Positions 24,255 to 32,446 of a stretch of 32,677 nucleotides of DNA are shown here, piece after piece. A program made the position numbers and the translations under genes. Every line of letters begins with the position of its first letter. The stretch's first letter is position 1. The notes under the pieces are model-generated. The model did no database searches. It was not told where the DNA came from and saw only the letters and a list, made by a program, of their open reading frames with translations. Origin of the DNA: Pseudomonadota bacterium (GTDB lineage Bacteria; Pseudomonadota; Gammaproteobacteria; Acidiferrobacterales; Acidiferrobacteraceae); assembly GCA_021827145.1 (NCBI GenBank), contig JAKAXK010000017.1:1-32677 (forward strand), given 5' to 3'.

Positions 24255-24964
24255 GCGATGTAATCCGAGCCGAGGCCGTGGCCAAGACCTTCACTGAGGA
24301 CGTCTTGTCAGTGGACGTCCTGCGTCGCGTCGATCTGGTCGTGAAGGCTGCCGACAGGCTCGCCATCGTGGGGGCCTCGGGGGCCGGCAAGAGCACACTG
24401 CTCCACCTTCTGGCGGGACTCGACCGGCCGAGCGCGGGCAAGGTCTTTGTCGACGGGCTCGATATGGGGCAGCTCAATGAAGCGCAACGGGGGCGCGTGC
24501 GCAATCGGGCGCTGGGCTTCGTCTACCAGTTCCACCATCTTCTGCACGAATTCACGGCGCTCGAAAACGTCGCCATGCCGCTTTTGATCAGGCGCGAGTC
24601 GCCGAGGGTGGCGAGGGAGCGGGCGCGGGAGATGCTCAAGCGCGTGGGGCTTGCCGATCGTACCGCGCATAAGCCCGCCGAACTCTCGGGAGGCGAACGG
24701 CAGCGCGTCGCTATTGCTCGTGCGGTGGTTCATGAGCCACGCTGCGTGTTGGCCGACGAGCCGACGGGGAATCTCGATACACGCAACGCGGCGGACGTCT
24801 TCGCGCTTTTGCAGGAATTGAACGCCTCGTTTGGGACGAGTCTCGTGCTCGTGACGCATGACCACGTGCTGGCGCGGTCGCTGGGGCGCGTGGGCGTCAT
24901 AGTGGACGGCTGCCTGTCGTTTGCGGACGCGGCCACGCTTTCCAGGTCCGAGGGGCCTTGCTAG
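24251..24964 (+). CDS. lolD: lipoprotein-releasing ABC ATPase LolD
   Basis: A 237-residue ATPase that powers lipoprotein release by the LolC complex. Walker A is GASGAGKST (41-49), the Q-loop region is GFVYQFHHLLHEFTALENVAMP, the signature is ELSGGERQRVAIARA, and Walker B is CVLADEPTGNLD. The FHHLLHEFTALENV block is typical of LolD compared with other MacB-type ATPases. Its ATG overlaps the lolC stop by 4 bases, and exbB follows about 30 bases later, so it belongs to the same operon. Confidence 0.95.
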   Translation: MSDVIRAEAVAKTFTEDVLSVDVLRRVDLVVKAADRLAIVGASGAGKSTLLHLLAGLDRPSAGKVFVDGLDMGQLNEAQRGRVRNRALGFVYQFHHLLHEFTALENVAMPLLIRRESPRVARERAREMLKRVGLADRTAHKPAELSGGERQRVAIARAVVHEPRCVLADEPTGNLDTRNAADVFALLQELNASFGTSLVLVTHDHVLARSLGRVGVIVDGCLSFADAATLSRSEGPC

Positions 24965-24994
24965 AGTAATGATGATCAGAGAAGGATGGGTGCG

Positions 24995-25609
24995 GTGCTA
25001 GATCTCATAAAGGCGGGCGGCTTCGTCATGTGGCCGCTGATGTTGTGCTCGGTGTTGGCGGTGGCGATCATTGGAGAGCGTCTCGTGGCCTTGCGTCGCA
25101 GTCGGGTCGCGCCGCCGGCCGCTGCGGCGGCGGCCCGTGAATGGGGTATGCACGGCAACATAAGCCCCGAGCAGCTCAAGACCCTGGAGCAGGGTTCGGT
25201 CTTGGGGCAGGTGTTGGCGGTGGGGCTTGTGAACCGGCGTCATTCGCGGGCGGTTGTGCGTGAGGCGATCGAAGACGCCGGACGTCATGTGGCTTCCGAT
25301 CTCGAGCGCTACCTGGATGCCCTGGGGACGATTGCCGCGATCGCCCCGTTTCTGGGGCTGCTTGGGACGGTGCTGGGCATGATCCGCATGTTCTCGGGGC
25401 TCGGCGAGGCTGGCGTCGGCAATCCCGCGGTGCTGGCGACGGGCATCGCTCAGGCACTGACGACCACGGCGACGGGTCTGGGCATCGCCATACCGGCCCT
25501 CATCTTCTACCGGTATCTGCGTTCCCGGGTCAATATCTTGCTCGTCGATATGGAACGCGAGGCCGTGCGTCTCGTGGAGATCCTGAAAGGCGAGCGCGAG
25601 GGGGGCTGA
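24995..25609 (+). CDS. exbB: ExbB/TolQ-type proton channel subunit
   Basis: A protein of about 204 residues with three membrane helices (about 7-30, 108-130 and 145-170) and the family block IAAIAPFLGLLGTVLGMIRMF. ExbB forms the pentameric proton channel that energises TonB- or Tol-type systems. I prefer the GTG at 24995, because AAGGA lies at the right distance and family members start like MLDLIKAGGFVMWPLM. An ATG at 24986 is possible but overlaps its own ribosome site. It overlaps exbD by one base. No tonB is in the window. Confidence 0.92.
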   Translation: MLDLIKAGGFVMWPLMLCSVLAVAIIGERLVALRRSRVAPPAAAAAAREWGMHGNISPEQLKTLEQGSVLGQVLAVGLVNRRHSRAVVREAIEDAGRHVASDLERYLDALGTIAAIAPFLGLLGTVLGMIRMFSGLGEAGVGNPAVLATGIAQALTTTATGLGIAIPALIFYRYLRSRVNILLVDMEREAVRLVEILKGEREGG

Positions 25610-26019
25610 TGCGGTTCCGGAAGCGCACCGTCGAAGAGCCCGAGATCAATCTCGTGCCGATGATCGACGTGCTGCTCATGACGCTCATTTTTCTTGTGCT
25701 CACGACCAGTTTCGCGCACGAGTCGGCGCTGAAGGTCCAATTGCCGCAGGCGCATCCCAAGCAGCCTGTGAAGGCGCAGGGCGTGCACGTCGTGATCGAC
25801 GGCACCGGTACATTCGCCGTGGATGGCAAGGTGGTGCAAGGCAGTGAACGGTCGATTATGCGCGCGCTTGCCGCCCACGCGCATGGCCCGAAGACGCTTG
25901 TGATCCTCTATGCCGACCGGAACGCGCCGTATCGTGCCGTGGTGCATGCGCTCGATGCGGCTCGGCGCCTCGGTCTCGGCCGCATCGTCTTTGCCACCAA
26001 AGTGCGCGGCACAACGTGA
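25609..26019 (+). CDS. exbD: ExbD/TolR-type protein
   Basis: A 136-residue partner of ExbB. The start RTVEEPEINLVPMIDVLLMTLIFLVLTTSF contains one membrane helix and the functional aspartate in PMIDVLL, which carries protons. A periplasmic domain follows (about 40-136), with VHVVIDGTGTFAVDGK and LVILYADRNAPYRAVVHALDAARRLGLGRIVFATK. The ATG overlaps the exbB stop, and the stop overlaps the GTG of msbA. This exbB-exbD-msbA-lpxK order is common in gammaproteobacteria, where its role with lipid A export is not settled. Confidence 0.94.
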   Translation: MRFRKRTVEEPEINLVPMIDVLLMTLIFLVLTTSFAHESALKVQLPQAHPKQPVKAQGVHVVIDGTGTFAVDGKVVQGSERSIMRALAAHAHGPKTLVILYADRNAPYRAVVHALDAARRLGLGRIVFATKVRGTT

Positions 26020-27743
26020 CCGCGCCGAGCCCGGGCCTTTACCGACGGTTGCTGCGCTACACCTGGCCCTATCGGGGGGCCTTTTTCTGGGCGCTGGTCG
26101 GCATGATGGTCGGATCGGCGACTGAGCCCGCCTTCGCCGCCCTCATGCGTCCCTTGTTAAACGGTGGCTTTGTCCATAAGAACCCAGTGAGCATACGGCT
26201 CATGCCGATTGCCGTCGTGGGCCTTTTCGTGGTGCGTGGAGTCGCGGCTTTCATGGCCACCTACCTCATGAACTGGGTGGGCCGACGCGTCGTCTTCGAC
26301 ATCCGGGGGGAGATGTTCGCGCGTCTTCTCTATCTCCCGACCACGTTCTTCGATGGACACTCCTCCGGCGTGCTGATCGCCAAATTGATCTACGACGTGG
26401 AACAAGTGGCAAGCGCCGCGACCCGCGCCCTGTCCACGCTCGTGAAGGATAATGCCACGGTCTTGGGGTTGCTGGGATGGATGTTCTATCTGGACTGGAG
26501 GCTGACCATCGCGATCCTGGTGGCGGCGCCTGTGATCACTCTCATGAATCGACGCATGGGGAGACGGTTTCGACGGACTAGCCGTGCGATTCAGGATTCC
26601 ATGGGCGCGATCTCGCACGTGGTGCAAGAGGCGGCGGATGCGCATAGGGTGATCAAGACTTTTGGTGGGCAGGACGAGGCGCTGGAAAGCTTCATGGAGG
26701 TCAATGAAACAAACCGGCGCGAGAATATGCGGCGCGCACGCGTGGCGGCCTCCGGCGTTCCCATAGTGCAATTCATGGCGGCGTCGGCCTTGGCGTGGGT
26801 CGTCTACGAAGCCATGCGCGAACCGCACGCCACGGTCGGGAGTTTCATGTCCTATGTGACGGCCATGATGATGCTGCTGGCGCCCATCAAGCGGCTCACG
26901 CAAATCAATGAAACCCTGCAGACCGGGATCGCTGCTTCGCAGAGCGTGTTTTCCTTTATCGATGAGCCCCGCGAGACCGAGACCGGCGAGCGCACGCTCA
27001 GCGATGTGCGTGGCGAGGTCACCTACCAGGACGTCACTTTCCGGTATACGGCCGAGGGTGGGCCCGCGGTGTCTGGCGTGTCCTTCCTGTTGCGTGCCGG
27101 ACACACGCTGGCCTTAGTGGGGACGTCCGGCAGCGGCAAGACCACGATCGCCAACCTTTTGCCCCGCTTCTATGCCCTGGAATCGGGGACGATCACGCTC
27201 GACGGCGTTGACACGCGCGAGATCGCGCTCGCCAACTTGCGCTCTCATATCGCGCTCGTAAGCCAAGAAACCGTGCTGTTCGATACGAGCATTCGGCAGA
27301 ATATCTTGTATGGACACAGGGGCCCGGTCGATGAGGCGCGGCTCATGGAGATCGTGGAGGCGGCCCATGTCGCCGAATTCCTGAAAGACTTACCCAAGGG
27401 GCTGGATACGCGCGTGGGTGAACGCGGCGTGCGATTGTCGGGCGGGCAGCGTCAGCGGATCGCGATCGCCCGCGCCTTGCTGAAGAATGCGCCGGTCTTG
27501 ATCCTCGACGAGGCGACGGCGGCCTTGGATACGGAATCCGAGCGGCATGTGCAGGCAGCCATGACGCGCCTCATGCGTGACCGCACCACGCTCGTCATTG
27601 CCCACCGTTTGTCGACCATCGAGCATGCCGACTGCATCCTCGTCATGAGCAAGGGGCGCGTCATGGAGCGGGGCACGCACGCCGAACTCCTGGCCCTGAA
27701 TAAGATGTATGCGCGGCTGCACCACATGCAGTTCCATGATTGA
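26016..27743 (+). CDS. msbA: lipid A flippase MsbA
   Basis: A 575-residue half-transporter ABC protein that flips lipid A-core across the inner membrane. The N-terminal part (about 1-320) has six membrane helices. The ATPase domain has Walker A GTSGSGKTT (near 370), VSQETVLFDTSIRQNILYG, the signature RLSGGQRQRIAIARALL and Walker B LILDEATAALD, then VIAHRLSTIE. The length is typical. It starts with a GTG that overlaps the exbD stop and overlaps the next gene by 8 bases. The call as MsbA rather than another exporter rests on lpxK, kdsB and exbBD nearby. Confidence 0.94.
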   Translation: MTAPSPGLYRRLLRYTWPYRGAFFWALVGMMVGSATEPAFAALMRPLLNGGFVHKNPVSIRLMPIAVVGLFVVRGVAAFMATYLMNWVGRRVVFDIRGEMFARLLYLPTTFFDGHSSGVLIAKLIYDVEQVASAATRALSTLVKDNATVLGLLGWMFYLDWRLTIAILVAAPVITLMNRRMGRRFRRTSRAIQDSMGAISHVVQEAADAHRVIKTFGGQDEALESFMEVNETNRRENMRRARVAASGVPIVQFMAASALAWVVYEAMREPHATVGSFMSYVTAMMMLLAPIKRLTQINETLQTGIAASQSVFSFIDEPRETETGERTLSDVRGEVTYQDVTFRYTAEGGPAVSGVSFLLRAGHTLALVGTSGSGKTTIANLLPRFYALESGTITLDGVDTREIALANLRSHIALVSQETVLFDTSIRQNILYGHRGPVDEARLMEIVEAAHVAEFLKDLPKGLDTRVGERGVRLSGGQRQRIAIARALLKNAPVLILDEATAALDTESERHVQAAMTRLMRDRTTLVIAHRLSTIEHADCILVMSKGRVMERGTHAELLALNKMYARLHHMQFHD

Positions 27744-28854
27744 TGAGCGCGCCTATGCGGGGGGCCGCTTGGCGGGACTCACCGCTGATGTCCGCGACTG
27801 GTTTGGCGGAAACGCGGCGCGTGCTCGTGCGCGCCGGGGTTTCCTGCGCCCGGCGCCGGGGGCCCGACGCGCGGTGTGGATCAAGTCCGATGGCGGCGCG
27901 ATTACGGGCGAGCTGGCCGCCGAGATTGCGCGGTCCGTGCGCGAGCGACGCGCGGATCTGCCCATCGTCGTTACCTTCGAGCACGAATATCGCGACGTTG
28001 AGGCGCGGCTTGCGGCGGTCCCGAACCTTGCCTATGGCTTCGGACCGGCCGATCGGCCGCGCGCCACGCGACGGGTCATCGAGCGGCTGAGGCCCGGCCT
28101 CGTCATCGCGCTTGGTACGGCCTTGCGCACCCGCCTTGCGGCGGCCCTCACGGAAGTCGCGGTGCCCTGTCTGGTTGTGCATGGCCCCCCACCGTCTTTC
28201 TTGGCCCCTGCCTGTCTGGGTTTTCCGCATGCCGCTCGCGAGCAGCGGGCCTGGCAAGGACGGGAGCATTGGGATGCTCCCCTGATGGCCTTGCTAGTCG
28301 CCGCCCAGGTGGAGCCGGTTTTTCAAGGTCTGGCGGGCGCCCATGCGCGCGCCATGTTTTGGGTCGCCGACCCTTCTGAGACGGTGGCGGCGGAGATCGC
28401 ACGGCGATGGTGTGCTTCGCCGGCGGCGCGTCACGATATCCTGTTCCTGGGCGCGCCGGCGCCGGGGGCAAGCCGCCTGAGTATCTGGGATCAGGACCGC
28501 AGGCCCTTGGTCCCGGGGGATGTGGTGTGGGTTGATGAGCAACGGTTTTGGCCGGCGCTCGCCGCAAGCTGCGCGGCTATCCACCTCATGGCGCCGTCGG
28601 AGTCCTTGCTGTGGGCAGCCCTGGCTGGCGGCCGGGTCGTGACCGCTGAGGATGTCGCCGCGCTCGATCTCCTGGGGGTCGCGCCCTTGATCGAGGTCGC
28701 CTGGGGCGAATTGGGCCGCTTCTGGCAAGACATGCTCGATAGGCCGCAGGCGGCGCGGGCCGCGGCCGACGATGTGCGGCGCTATTTTTGGCAGGAACGA
28801 AGACGTGCCGCCGATGCCGCTCTGACACTTGTGGAGCGGGCGTGCGCGTACTGA
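27736..28854 (+). CDS. degenerate WaaA/KdtA-like protein, probably not a Kdo transferase
   Basis: A 372-residue protein between msbA and lpxK. Residues 47-155 follow the N-terminal domain of the Kdo transferase WaaA: AVWIKSDGGAITGEL in place of VWIHAxSVGE, then PIVVTFEHEY, and YGFGPADRPRATRRVIERLRPGLVIALGT in place of the YLPxDxPxxVxRFLxxxxPxLxIxxET block. The catalytic Glu of SVGE is replaced (SDGG), and the ETELWPN motif is replaced by GTALRTR. The C-terminal part keeps a GT-B-like layout (PGDVVWVDEQ, LMAPSESLLWAALAGGRVV) but is also divergent. It may be a non-catalytic relative or have another sugar role. This is recognised by pattern only, so confidence is moderate. ATG 27736 overlaps msbA by 8 bases. 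Confidence 0.55.
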   Translation: MIDERAYAGGRLAGLTADVRDWFGGNAARARARRGFLRPAPGARRAVWIKSDGGAITGELAAEIARSVRERRADLPIVVTFEHEYRDVEARLAAVPNLAYGFGPADRPRATRRVIERLRPGLVIALGTALRTRLAAALTEVAVPCLVVHGPPPSFLAPACLGFPHAAREQRAWQGREHWDAPLMALLVAAQVEPVFQGLAGAHARAMFWVADPSETVAAEIARRWCASPAARHDILFLGAPAPGASRLSIWDQDRRPLVPGDVVWVDEQRFWPALAASCAAIHLMAPSESLLWAALAGGRVVTAEDVAALDLLGVAPLIEVAWGELGRFWQDMLDRPQAARAAADDVRRYFWQERRRAADAALTLVERACAY

Positions 28855-29801
28855 GGGATCCGTGGCGCCATTGGGCCGAAAGAGGGCCTTGGAGCCGTAT
28901 CTTGGGGCCGGTGGGCGCCTTGTACTGCGGGGTCGCAACACTGCGTCGTACATTGTACGCGGCCGGCGTCTTACGGGTGCACGCGCTCGCGGTGCCGGTG
29001 GTGGTGGTTGGCAATGTGACCGTGGGCGGGACCGGAAAGACGCCGTTTGTACTGTGGCTCTGCGAGCAGCTGGCCCTGGAGGGGCGGCGGCCCGGTATCG
29101 TGCTGCGCGGTTATGGCGGCCGCAATCGGGACGTATTGTGTGTGGAGGCCACGACCGATGCAGGCCTGGCGGGCGATGAAGCGGTGCTGTTGGCCCGGCG
29201 TGCGCCGGGTCCGGTGGTCGCCTCGCGGGACCGGGTGGCCGGCGCGCAGGCCTTGGTGGCGCAGGGGTGCGATGTGGTGATCGCCGACGATGGACTACAG
29301 CACTATCGTTTGGCGCGTACGGTCGAGATCGGCGTGCTGGATGGCACGCGGCGCTTCGGAAACGGGCTCTGCCTGCCGGCCGGTCCCCTCCGGGAACGGG
29401 AGGCGCGCTGGCGGAATCTGGATTTTCGGGTCACGCAAGGACGTGCGGACGCCGGCGAATGGCCCATGGGGCTCGAGGGTCAACAGGCCCAGGCCGTGGG
29501 GGGTGACGCGCGGGTAGCGCTGGCGACGTTTAAGCGTGTGCATGCCGTCGCTGGGATCGGGCACCCGCAACGGTTTTTTCGGGCGCTCGAGCAGTCCGGG
29601 ATCGAGGTCATTCCGCATCCGTTCGCAGATCACCACAGATTTACGGAACAAGACTTGATGTTCGCTGGCCCCGAGCCCGTGGTCATGACCGAAAAGGATG
29701 CCGTGAAGTGTGAGCGCTTTGCGCGCCCCGGGCTTTGGTATGTACCGGTACGCGCGGCGCTGGACGATGAGCTCGCGCGGCGCATCATATCCAGGCTCTG
29801 A
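28842..29801 (+). CDS. lpxK: tetraacyldisaccharide 4'-kinase LpxK
   Basis: A 319-residue membrane-associated kinase that phosphorylates the 4' position of the lipid A precursor disaccharide. The P-loop is VVVVGNVTVGGTGKTP (53-68), with VLRGYGGR and VIADDGLQHYRLARTVEIGVLDG following, all typical of LpxK. I prefer the GTG at 28842, preceded by GGAG 5 bases upstream; the frame is open to 28788 within the previous gene. It overlaps the WaaA-like gene by 13 bases. The C-terminal half holds HPFADHHRFTEQDL and VMTEKDAVKC, again family markers. Confidence 0.95.
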   Translation: MRVLRDPWRHWAERGPWSRILGPVGALYCGVATLRRTLYAAGVLRVHALAVPVVVVGNVTVGGTGKTPFVLWLCEQLALEGRRPGIVLRGYGGRNRDVLCVEATTDAGLAGDEAVLLARRAPGPVVASRDRVAGAQALVAQGCDVVIADDGLQHYRLARTVEIGVLDGTRRFGNGLCLPAGPLREREARWRNLDFRVTQGRADAGEWPMGLEGQQAQAVGGDARVALATFKRVHAVAGIGHPQRFFRALEQSGIEVIPHPFADHHRFTEQDLMFAGPEPVVMTEKDAVKCERFARPGLWYVPVRAALDDELARRIISRL

Positions 29802-29857
29802 GGGCCTAATGGACCTTGGGTCCGGGTGGTGTGGCGTTGATCAAAAAGCGCGTCAAA

Positions 29858-29900
29858 CCTCGCCGTCATTGGGGGCCGTATGGCCCCTATCAGGGCGAGG
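29858..29900 (+). other. stem-loop upstream of the trm112-like gene
   Basis: Outer arms CCTCGCC (29858-29864) and GGCGAGG (29894-29900) enclose a second perfect stem GGGGCC-GTAT-GGCCCC (29872-29887), separated by a near-symmetric internal loop. A further small hairpin GGACC-TTG-GGTCC is at 29811-29823. No T run follows. This 204-base gap is the largest in an operon where most genes overlap, so the structure may be a processing site or attenuator. Confidence 0.45.
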
Positions 29901-30005
29901 AGGATGTCAACGTAGCGGTGCTGCGATGCCTTGTTTTACAATAATCACACGGGGCGGTGCCTCGCGATGGGTCCGTCAACCGAAGAACAGAGGAAGGACA
30001 GGGAT

Positions 30006-30194
30006 ATGGATAGGCGGCTATTGGATATCTTGGTATGTCCGGTCTGCAAGGGACCGTTGCGCTTGCGGCGCGAGGCCCAGGAGCTGGTATGCCGCCCCTG
30101 CCGTCTCGCTTATCCGATCCGTGACGATATCCCCGTGATGCTCGAGGAGGAGGCGCGGAACTTGACTGATGAGGACATCAAGGACCTCGACTAG
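30006..30194 (+). CDS. Trm112/YcaR-family small zinc protein
   Basis: A 62-residue protein with two CxxC pairs, CPVC (about 11-14) and CRPC (about 31-34), followed by the conserved [19 protein letters not shown]. This is the YcaR/Trm112 family, whose gene almost always sits between lpxK and kdsB in gammaproteobacteria; its role there is not known. I chose ATG 30006 because the purine-rich AAGGACAGGG precedes it and the family starts here. Upstream in-frame ATGs add poorly conserved residues. The stop TAG overlaps the GTG of kdsB. Confidence 0.92.
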   Translation: MDRRLLDILVCPVCKGPLRLRREAQELVCRPCRLAYPIRDDIPVMLEEEARNLTDEDIKDLD

Positions 30195-30925
30195 TGCATG
30201 TGATCATTCCGGCGCGTTACGGCGCCACGCGTCTGCCGGGGAAGCCGCTACGGGAGATCGCTGGGCGACCCTTGATCGTGCGCGTCTATGAGCGCGCGCG
30301 TGCCAGTGGCGCCGAGCGCGTGATCGTGGCCACCGATGACGCGCGCGTCGCGCGGGTCGTGGAGGAGGTCGGCGGCGAGGCGCTCATGACGGCGTCGACC
30401 CATGCCTCGGGGACCGACCGCATCGCCGAGACGATTGAGCGCGCGGGCCTGAAAGACGATGAGATCGTCGTGAATCTTCAAGGGGATGAACCGTGCATGC
30501 CACCGGATCTGGTGGCGGCGGTGGCGCGCGCCTTGGAGGCGCGGCCGGACTGGGGGATGGTCACCGCCGCGCGGCGCATGGCCGGGGCGGAGGCGTTCCG
30601 AAATCCGCATCAGGTGAAGGTCGTCTGCGACGCCGAAGGGCGGGCCCTGTATTTCTCGCGCGCGCCCATCCCGTGGCCGCGCGATCCCGTAGCGAACCCG
30701 GAGTTCCTCGGCCATATTGGACTCTATGCCTATACGGCGGGCTTCGTGCGTGCCTTCACCGCCTGGGGCCCCGGCGTTCTTGAGCGGCGCGAGGGTCTTG
30801 AGCAACTGCGCGCCCTGGACCACGGAGCACCCATAGGGGTGGTCGTCACCGAGGCCGATCCTGGTCCCGGGGTTGACACGGAAGAGGATCTGGATCGCGC
30901 CAATCGTGTTTGGAGGCCGCTATGA
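30194..30925 (+). CDS. kdsB: 3-deoxy-manno-octulosonate cytidylyltransferase KdsB
   Basis: A 243-residue enzyme that activates Kdo with CTP to CMP-Kdo, the donor for WaaA. The nucleotide-binding start is VIIPARYGATRLPGKPL (residues 3-19). Other family blocks are VIVATDD, ALMTASTHASGTDRIAE, IVVNLQGDEPCMPP and the final VDTEEDLDRA. The start is a GTG overlapping the previous stop codon. The length is usual. It overlaps the next gene by 4 bases at the end (start of the following ATG 30922). Confidence 0.96.
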   Translation: MHVIIPARYGATRLPGKPLREIAGRPLIVRVYERARASGAERVIVATDDARVARVVEEVGGEALMTASTHASGTDRIAETIERAGLKDDEIVVNLQGDEPCMPPDLVAAVARALEARPDWGMVTAARRMAGAEAFRNPHQVKVVCDAEGRALYFSRAPIPWPRDPVANPEFLGHIGLYAYTAGFVRAFTAWGPGVLERREGLEQLRALDHGAPIGVVVTEADPGPGVDTEEDLDRANRVWRPL

Positions 30926-31659
30926 GCGGACTGCGTGATGCGATAAGCCGGGCCTACCGCAGCGGCTGGACGGGCGTCTTGATCGCCTTCGAGCTGATCG
31001 GCGCCTTGCTCGTGGGCCTGCATTCACGAACTACTCTCCTCTGGCCGTTTCTTTCCTGGCTTGGGTGCGCACCGCTCGTGCGATTCCTCTATCTTCATAA
31101 GCTACACCGTGGCGGCCCGCTCGTTTTGGGGCGCGCGGCGCGGCGCGCCTATGCTATTACCGGCTGGTTGCTGCTGGGCGGCTTGGGCCTCGGGGCGGTG
31201 GCTGTTGGGCTTCTCTGGTTGGTTCGTCATCTTCCGCTCATGCTGGCGATTTTGGCGCGCCATACGGGTTACATGGGTGTGGTGTGTGCCACGGTCTTGC
31301 TGGCTGCGGCGATGGTGGTGGCCCTTTGTGCCCTGTGTCTTTGGGGGGGCCTCACCACCGTCGCATATGCCAAGGCGGTGGTGGAGCCCGCAGACCACGC
31401 GCGCAAGGTCATTGCCCGTGGCCTTATGTGCGTATGGCGCAAGGCCCCTCTGGTCATCGGCGTGGGCGCGCTCCAAGGAGTCTTGGTGGCCTACGCCATG
31501 GGCGCGCAGCTTTTCAAGCCCAGTGGCATTACGGTCACGCCCATGGTGTGGCCGGCCGCACTTTTCGCGCCCGTCGCTCTCGTGTTCGTGTTGGCCCTCA
31601 CGGAATCGTTTTCGGGGCGCGGATCGGTGACTGATCTTGTGACACAGGGGCCGGCATGA
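30922..31659 (+). CDS. membrane protein of unknown function
   Basis: A 245-residue protein I do not recognise. It has an amphipathic start (SGLRDAISRAYRSGWTGVLIAFELIG), then about five hydrophobic segments near residues 15-32, 36-50, 75-100, 110-140 and 175-235. There is a polar loop with AYAKAVVEPADHARKVIARGLMCVWRKAP. The ATG at 30922 has GGAGG 5 bases upstream and overlaps kdsB by 4 bases; its own stop overlaps the phosphatase gene by 4 bases. Tight coupling on both sides argues for a role in envelope lipid or polysaccharide work. Confidence 0.75.
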   Translation: MSGLRDAISRAYRSGWTGVLIAFELIGALLVGLHSRTTLLWPFLSWLGCAPLVRFLYLHKLHRGGPLVLGRAARRAYAITGWLLLGGLGLGAVAVGLLWLVRHLPLMLAILARHTGYMGVVCATVLLAAAMVVALCALCLWGGLTTVAYAKAVVEPADHARKVIARGLMCVWRKAPLVIGVGALQGVLVAYAMGAQLFKPSGITVTPMVWPAALFAPVALVFVLALTESFSGRGSVTDLVTQGPA

Positions 31660-32132
31660 TCAAGGTTTTGTTCGTTTGCCTCGGCAATATCTGTCGATCC
31701 CCGATGGCCGAAGGCTTGTTCCGGAGTGTCGTCGAAAAGAGAGGTCTCGCCGACCGCGTCTATGTCGATTCCGCGGGTACGCATGGTTATCACATAGGTG
31801 CGCCACCGGACGAGCGGGCACGTCAGACGATGGCCGCTCATGGCGTCGACATCGACGTGTTGGAGGGACGTAAAGTCAATGCGGTCGACTTGGATCAGTT
31901 CGATTATGTCTTGGCGATGGACCGCAACAATCTCCGGGACCTGGAACGGCTCGGCGGTGGGCCGCGCCCCCATGTGCGACTGTTTCTCGAGTTCGCATGC
32001 TCCCGTGCGGAGCGCGAAGTCCCGGACCCCTACTATGGCGGGCCCGAGGGTTTCGAGCGTGTCTATGCGCTCCTTGAGGACGCCGCCGCAGGGCTGCTCG
32101 CCGACATCGAAGGGCGCTTGAACCGGCCCTGA
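31656..32132 (+). CDS. low-molecular-weight protein tyrosine phosphatase
   Basis: A 158-residue cytoplasmic phosphatase with the P-loop VCLGNICRSP (nucleophile C8, R14) near the N-terminus and the general-acid motif VPDPYYGG (D124). The VDSAGTHGYHIGAPPD and YVLAMDRNNL blocks are typical. Members of this group control polysaccharide tyrosine kinases or act in stress responses; no kinase is in the window. The same gene follows kdsB in Pseudomonas-type clusters, where murB and rne come next. Confidence 0.95.
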   Translation: MIKVLFVCLGNICRSPMAEGLFRSVVEKRGLADRVYVDSAGTHGYHIGAPPDERARQTMAAHGVDIDVLEGRKVNAVDLDQFDYVLAMDRNNLRDLERLGGGPRPHVRLFLEFACSRAEREVPDPYYGGPEGFERVYALLEDAAAGLLADIEGRLNRP

Positions 32133-32446
32133 GCGCAGACTCGGTAAAGCCCTCTGGTCTCAGGGCGCCACAGAGCACCTTATCGGCTTCGCGTAGAGAC
32201 TGTGCGGTGGCCCCAGGGGCCGCGCACGAGATGGCCGCCGAGCGGGTCCGGGCGCGTGGGCGCCCTCAGTGCGAGGCGATCGGCGTCGTATGGCCGCCCC
32301 CGCGGTTGCAGGACCGTTCCGCAGAAGAAGAGTGATTGAGGGGCGTGGGTTCGGCAGCCCCTGGTCCCATAGAGAGCCGCAGTATGCGGCCTCCATGGAA
32401 CCTTAGGTCAGACTGAATGCCGGCCCAGGCCGAACGGGACGCGACC
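32133..32446. other. 314-base gap with no gene
   Basis: No protein gene is convincing here. It lies between the convergent phosphatase and the RNase-E-like gene. It contains two GC-rich hairpins (32202-32227, and 32376-32390 as GCCGCA-GTA-TGCGGC). Either could stop transcription, though neither has a T run. The murB gene found at this place in relatives is absent. Confidence 0.5.
32202..32227 (+). terminator. GC-rich hairpin downstream of the phosphatase gene
   Basis: GTGCG (32202-32206) and CGCAC (32223-32227) enclose GGCCC-CAG-GGGCC (32209-32221), giving a long stem with a small bulge. It lies 70 bases after the stop codon. Lack of a T run makes it uncertain as a terminator. Confidence 0.35.

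Noticed and set aside
27736..28854. Direct annotation as Kdo transferase waaA
   Set aside because: The catalytic Glu motif and the ETELWPN motif are not present, so naming it waaA would overstate the evidence.
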